DNA of 64,000 nucleotides from Micromonospora aurantiaca ATCC 27029 (GTDB taxonomy: Bacteria > Actinomycetota > Actinomycetes > Mycobacteriales > Micromonosporaceae). The notes below the pieces were generated by a model, which saw only the letters and a list, made by a program, of their open reading frames with translations, made no database searches and was not told where the DNA came from. Positions 61,613 to 64,000 of the stretch are shown one piece after another (the stretch's first letter is position 1; the number at the start of each line of letters is the position of its first letter). The translations under genes were made by a program, and so were the position numbers. The stretch spans positions 558,001-622,000 of the forward strand of contig NC_014391.1 in the NCBI RefSeq assembly GCF_000145235.1, written 5' to 3'.

Positions 61613-62905
61613 TCAGCGGTTCAGGTAGGCGGCCAGGCCGCCCAGTTCCTCGTTGGCGATGAAGACCGAACGCACGTTGATGATTGCCTCCTCGACGTGG
61701 AGCGGGCAGCCCCACGCCGAGTCACCCCACGAGTCAGCGATCTTGATCTCGGCGGGTGCCGTGCAGCCGTCGCCGCCGCCGAGCTGACACCGTTCGGGGC
61801 GCGGAGTGGCGGCCTGCGCGGCTGCGGCGGCGCGCAGCCGGGCGGTGAGTTCCGCCGCCGCGGCGGCACGCTGTTCCGCCTCGGCCCGTAGTTCCCGTTC
61901 CGCCCGCACCACCCGGGCCAGCTCGTCGTGGGCGGCCCGGGCGCGGGCGTCCGCTTCGGCCTTCGCCTGTTCGATGTGGTGGCGTTCGATGGCCAGGGCG
62001 GCGGTGCCGGTGAAGACCCGGGCGAGCGCCAGGTCGGCGTCGCGCGGGACGCGCGGGGTGCGGTGGTACATGGCGAAGGTGCCGAGCAGGCTGCCGTCGC
62101 GGGCGAGGATCGGCGTGGACCAGCAGGCGGCGAGCCCGGCCCGCTCGGCCAGGTCGCGGAAGTCGGCCCAGAACGGGTCGGTGGCGATGTCGGTGACGAT
62201 GACCGGCTCGCGCCGGTGCGCGGCGGTGCCGCACGAGCCGACACCCTCGCCGGTGGCGATCCCGTCGATGGCCTGGTTGTAGAAGTCGGGCAGGCTGGGC
62301 GCGGCGCCGTGGCGCAGGTGCCGGCCGTCGGCGTCGGCGAGCAGGACGGAGACGAGCACCTCCTGCGGCGCGAGGTTCTCGATGCAGCGGGCCATCCCGT
62401 CGAGCACCTCGGCCAGCGGCGCCTGCCGGGCGATCTGCTCCAGCATCGCGCGGTGTTCGGCCATCAGCCGTTGCGCGTGCTTGACCTGCGTGGTCTCCAC
62501 CCCGATCACGCGGATCCCGGTCACCGTGCCGTCGGCGTCGCGGCGTGCCTCGTAGGTGAAGTCGAAGAACGCTTCCCGCGCCTGCGATCCGGTGCCGAGC
62601 ATGATCCGGGCGTCGTGGCCGGTGTAGGACTCGCCCGTGCGGTAGACCTCGTCCAGCAGGGCGATGAAGCCCTGGCCGTCCAGTTCCGGCATCAGCTCGG
62701 CGAGCGCGACCCCGGTGCGGGCGCGTTCCTCGCCGATGGCGGTGAAGAACGCCGGGTTCGCCGCCTCCACCACGTGTGTCGGCCCGGCGAGCGCCGCGAA
62801 GACGGCGATGGACTTGCCGAACAGCGTCCGCAGATCCTCGTCCGCGGGCCGCCCGGTGACCGACGGATCCGCCGTGGGCAGATGCTGGCCTGGTAGTGCC
62901 GTCAT
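61613..62905 (-). CDS. PAS- and GAF-domain signalling protein
   Basis: 430 residues from the ATG at 62905, behind GGAGGA. A PAS domain (about 30-140, VEAANPAFFTAIGEERARTG), a GAF domain (about 160-310, GVGSCGTAAHRREPVIVTDI), then a long helical stretch rich in Ala/Arg/Glu and a Cys-containing tail (RCQLGGGDGCTAPAEIKI, then WGCPLHVEEA). No kinase or output domain is present, so it may act as a sensor partner or use the tail for output. It is divergent from the cellulase gene. Confidence 0.85.
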   Translation of the reverse strand: MTALPGQHLPTADPSVTGRPADEDLRTLFGKSIAVFAALAGPTHVVEAANPAFFTAIGEERARTGVALAELMPELDGQGFIALLDEVYRTGESYTGHDARIMLGTGSQAREAFFDFTYEARRDADGTVTGIRVIGVETTQVKHAQRLMAEHRAMLEQIARQAPLAEVLDGMARCIENLAPQEVLVSVLLADADGRHLRHGAAPSLPDFYNQAIDGIATGEGVGSCGTAAHRREPVIVTDIATDPFWADFRDLAERAGLAACWSTPILARDGSLLGTFAMYHRTPRVPRDADLALARVFTGTAALAIERHHIEQAKAEADARARAAHDELARVVRAERELRAEAEQRAAAAAELTARLRAAAAAQAATPRPERCQLGGGDGCTAPAEIKIADSWGDSAWGCPLHVEEAIINVRSVFIANEELGGLAAYLNR

Positions 62906-63007
62906 GCCTGGTCTTCCTCCCACGCCGGCTTCGTCGACCGTCGCCAGATTACGGGGCAGTGGCCGACGTTCACATCTTGGCATCGACGCCCGCCTCCGTT
63001 ACCGTCG

Positions 63008-63021
63008 TGGGAACGCTCCCA
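63008..63021 (+). promoter_or_regulatory. CebR-type operator upstream of the cellulase
   Basis: TGGGAACGCTCCCA differs in one base from the TGGGAGCGCTCCCA box bound by CebR, the cellobiose-responsive LacI-type repressor of Streptomyces cellulose genes. It lies 40 bases before the GTG of the GH6 gene. Confidence 0.75.
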
Positions 63022-63061
63022 TGAACTTGGATACGTCTATGTGATCAGGAGGAAACACGAC

Positions 63062-64000
63062 GTGGCTATCCTCTCGTCCCGCCGCAGATCAGCGGCCATC
63101 AGCGTGGCCGCCGTCGCGGGCCTCGCCGCGGCCGGCGTCGGTTTCGCCGTCGGTGGCGCATCCGCCGGCACGGTGTCCGGATCGCTCTACCGCGACCCGT
63201 CCTCGGCGGTCGTCCGCTGGGTCGCCGCCAACCCCGGCGACTCGCGCGCCGCCGTCATCCGCGACAAGATCGCCAGCCAGCCGCAGGCGCGCTGGTACGC
63301 CAACTTCAACCCGTCGACCATCCAGTCCGAGGTTTCCAGCTTCATCGGCGCCGCCAACGCGGCGCAGCAGATCCCGGTGCTGTCGGTGTACGAGATCACC
63401 AACCGGGACTGCGGCGGCGCCAGCGCCGGCGGGGCGCCGGACCTCAACCAGTACCAGACCTGGGTGTCCAACTTCGCCCGCGGACTCGGCAACCAGACCG
63501 TCCTGATCATCCTGGAGACCGACTCGCTCGCGCTCCAGACCTGCCTGAGCACCGGCGAGCTGAACGCCCGCAACCAGGCGCTCACCACGGCCACCCAGAC
63601 CATCAAGTCGGCCAACCCCAACGCCAAGGTGTACCTCGACGGCGGCCACTCGACCTGGAACAGCGCCAACGACACTGCCAACCGGCTCCGCGCGGCCGGC
63701 GTGCAGTACGCCGACGGCTTCTTCACCAACGTGTCGAACTTCAACCCCACCTCCAGTGAGGCGAACTTCGGCCGGGCCGTCATCTCCGCGCTCAACGGCA
63801 TGGGCATCTCCGGCAAGCGGCAGGTCATCGACACCAGCCGCAACGGGGGAGCCGCCGGGGACTGGTGCGCCGACGACAACACCGACCGGCGCATCGGGCA
63901 GTACCCGACGACGAACACCGGCGACGCCAACATCGACGCGTACCTCTGGGTGAAGCCGCCGGGTGAGGCGGACGGCTGCCGCTACACGGCCGGTTCGTTC
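63062..64000 (+). CDS. Glycoside hydrolase family 6 cellulase (5' part)
   Basis: 313 codons visible, running off the right edge. Translation starts at the GTG at 63062 behind AGGAGGAAA. Signal peptide (about 1-36, AVAGLAAAGVGFAVGGASA). The GH6 barrel shows VLSVYEITNRDCGGASAGG with Asp116, and IILETDSLALQTC with Asp154, where the usual P of the E-P-D motif is T. Later segments KVYLDGGHSTW and GFFTNVSNFNPTS match the family. It cleaves beta-1,4-glucan outside the cell. A CebR-type operator precedes it. A carbohydrate-binding module may follow outside the window. Confidence 0.93.
   Translation, partial: MAILSSRRRSAAISVAAVAGLAAAGVGFAVGGASAGTVSGSLYRDPSSAVVRWVAANPGDSRAAVIRDKIASQPQARWYANFNPSTIQSEVSSFIGAANAAQQIPVLSVYEITNRDCGGASAGGAPDLNQYQTWVSNFARGLGNQTVLIILETDSLALQTCLSTGELNARNQALTTATQTIKSANPNAKVYLDGGHSTWNSANDTANRLRAAGVQYADGFFTNVSNFNPTSSEANFGRAVISALNGMGISGKRQVIDTSRNGGAAGDWCADDNTDRRIGQYPTTNTGDANIDAYLWVKPPGEADGCRYTAGSF

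Overview
The window is very GC-rich, uses GTG starts often and has short intergenic gaps. The gene content (ESX-type secretion, mycosin, GAF-ANTAR regulators, YbaB/WXG pairs, ECF sigma factor with a DGPF partner, a GH6 cellulase behind a CebR-type operator) points to a mycelial actinomycete, most likely Micromonospora or another Micromonosporaceae. This placement is an inference from gene content. No rRNA, tRNA, CRISPR array, integrase or transposase was seen.

Layout. 1-2.1 kb: the start of a PPOX-type flavoenzyme gene, a YkvA/DUF1232 membrane protein and two unrecognised envelope proteins. 2.2-16.3 kb: a type VII (ESX) secretion locus with eccB, eccE, eccD, eccC and mycP in alternating orientations, a large WXG-like Gly/Pro-rich protein, a YbaB-like protein, three unrecognised accessory proteins and a WXG100 pair. 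16.3-20.2 kb: a winged-helix regulator, a beta-carbonic anhydrase, a secreted coiled-coil wall protein with a clear c-di-AMP (ydaO-type) riboswitch leader, and a YibE/F membrane protein. 20.3-24.5 kb: a copper island with csoR divergent from copZ, a His-rich secreted protein and copA, and two tandem CsoR operators between them. 24.5-27.2 kb: csbD, then a second type VII cassette (YbaB, WXG, secretion domain, EndoU nuclease toxin, putative immunity protein) in which one in-frame TGA separates the secretion domain from the toxin.

27.2-35.1 kb: an ECF42 sigma factor with DGPF protein, DUF2786 and DUF3152 proteins, then a signalling patch (RsbW-like kinase, methyltransferase, two GAF-ANTAR paralogues, STAS protein). 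35.2-43.4 kb: a complete kdpFABC-kdpDE potassium system with a 27-codon membrane ORF before kdpF, an enlarged KdpC, and a hairpin repeat between kdpC and kdpD. 43.5-49.5 kb: CorA, a BacNav-like ion channel with a calcium-loop motif, a GlsB-type protein followed by a second copy of the hairpin repeat, a MuiA-family protein, and a STAS/SpoIIE-phosphatase convergent pair. 49.6-54.8 kb: a five-gene Dpp/Nik-type ABC importer operon. 54.8-64 kb: secreted serine protease, M23-like protein, TspO, an MmyB-like regulator divergent from an SDR with a palindromic operator between them, a DUF2855 protein, a PAS/GAF protein, and the start of a GH6 cellulase.

How the parts connect. The two YbaB/WXG loci suggest that the ESX machine at 2-16 kb exports the EndoU effector encoded at 25-27 kb. 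Ion and osmotic homeostasis (Kdp, CorA, ion channel, c-di-AMP riboswitch) and partner-switch stress signalling (STAS, RsbW-like, SpoIIE, csbD) recur through the window. Several of these genes have GNNT-N15/16-GGGTA promoter-like sequences resembling general-stress sigma sites. The most interesting element is the nonsense-split type VII EndoU toxin/immunity cassette.
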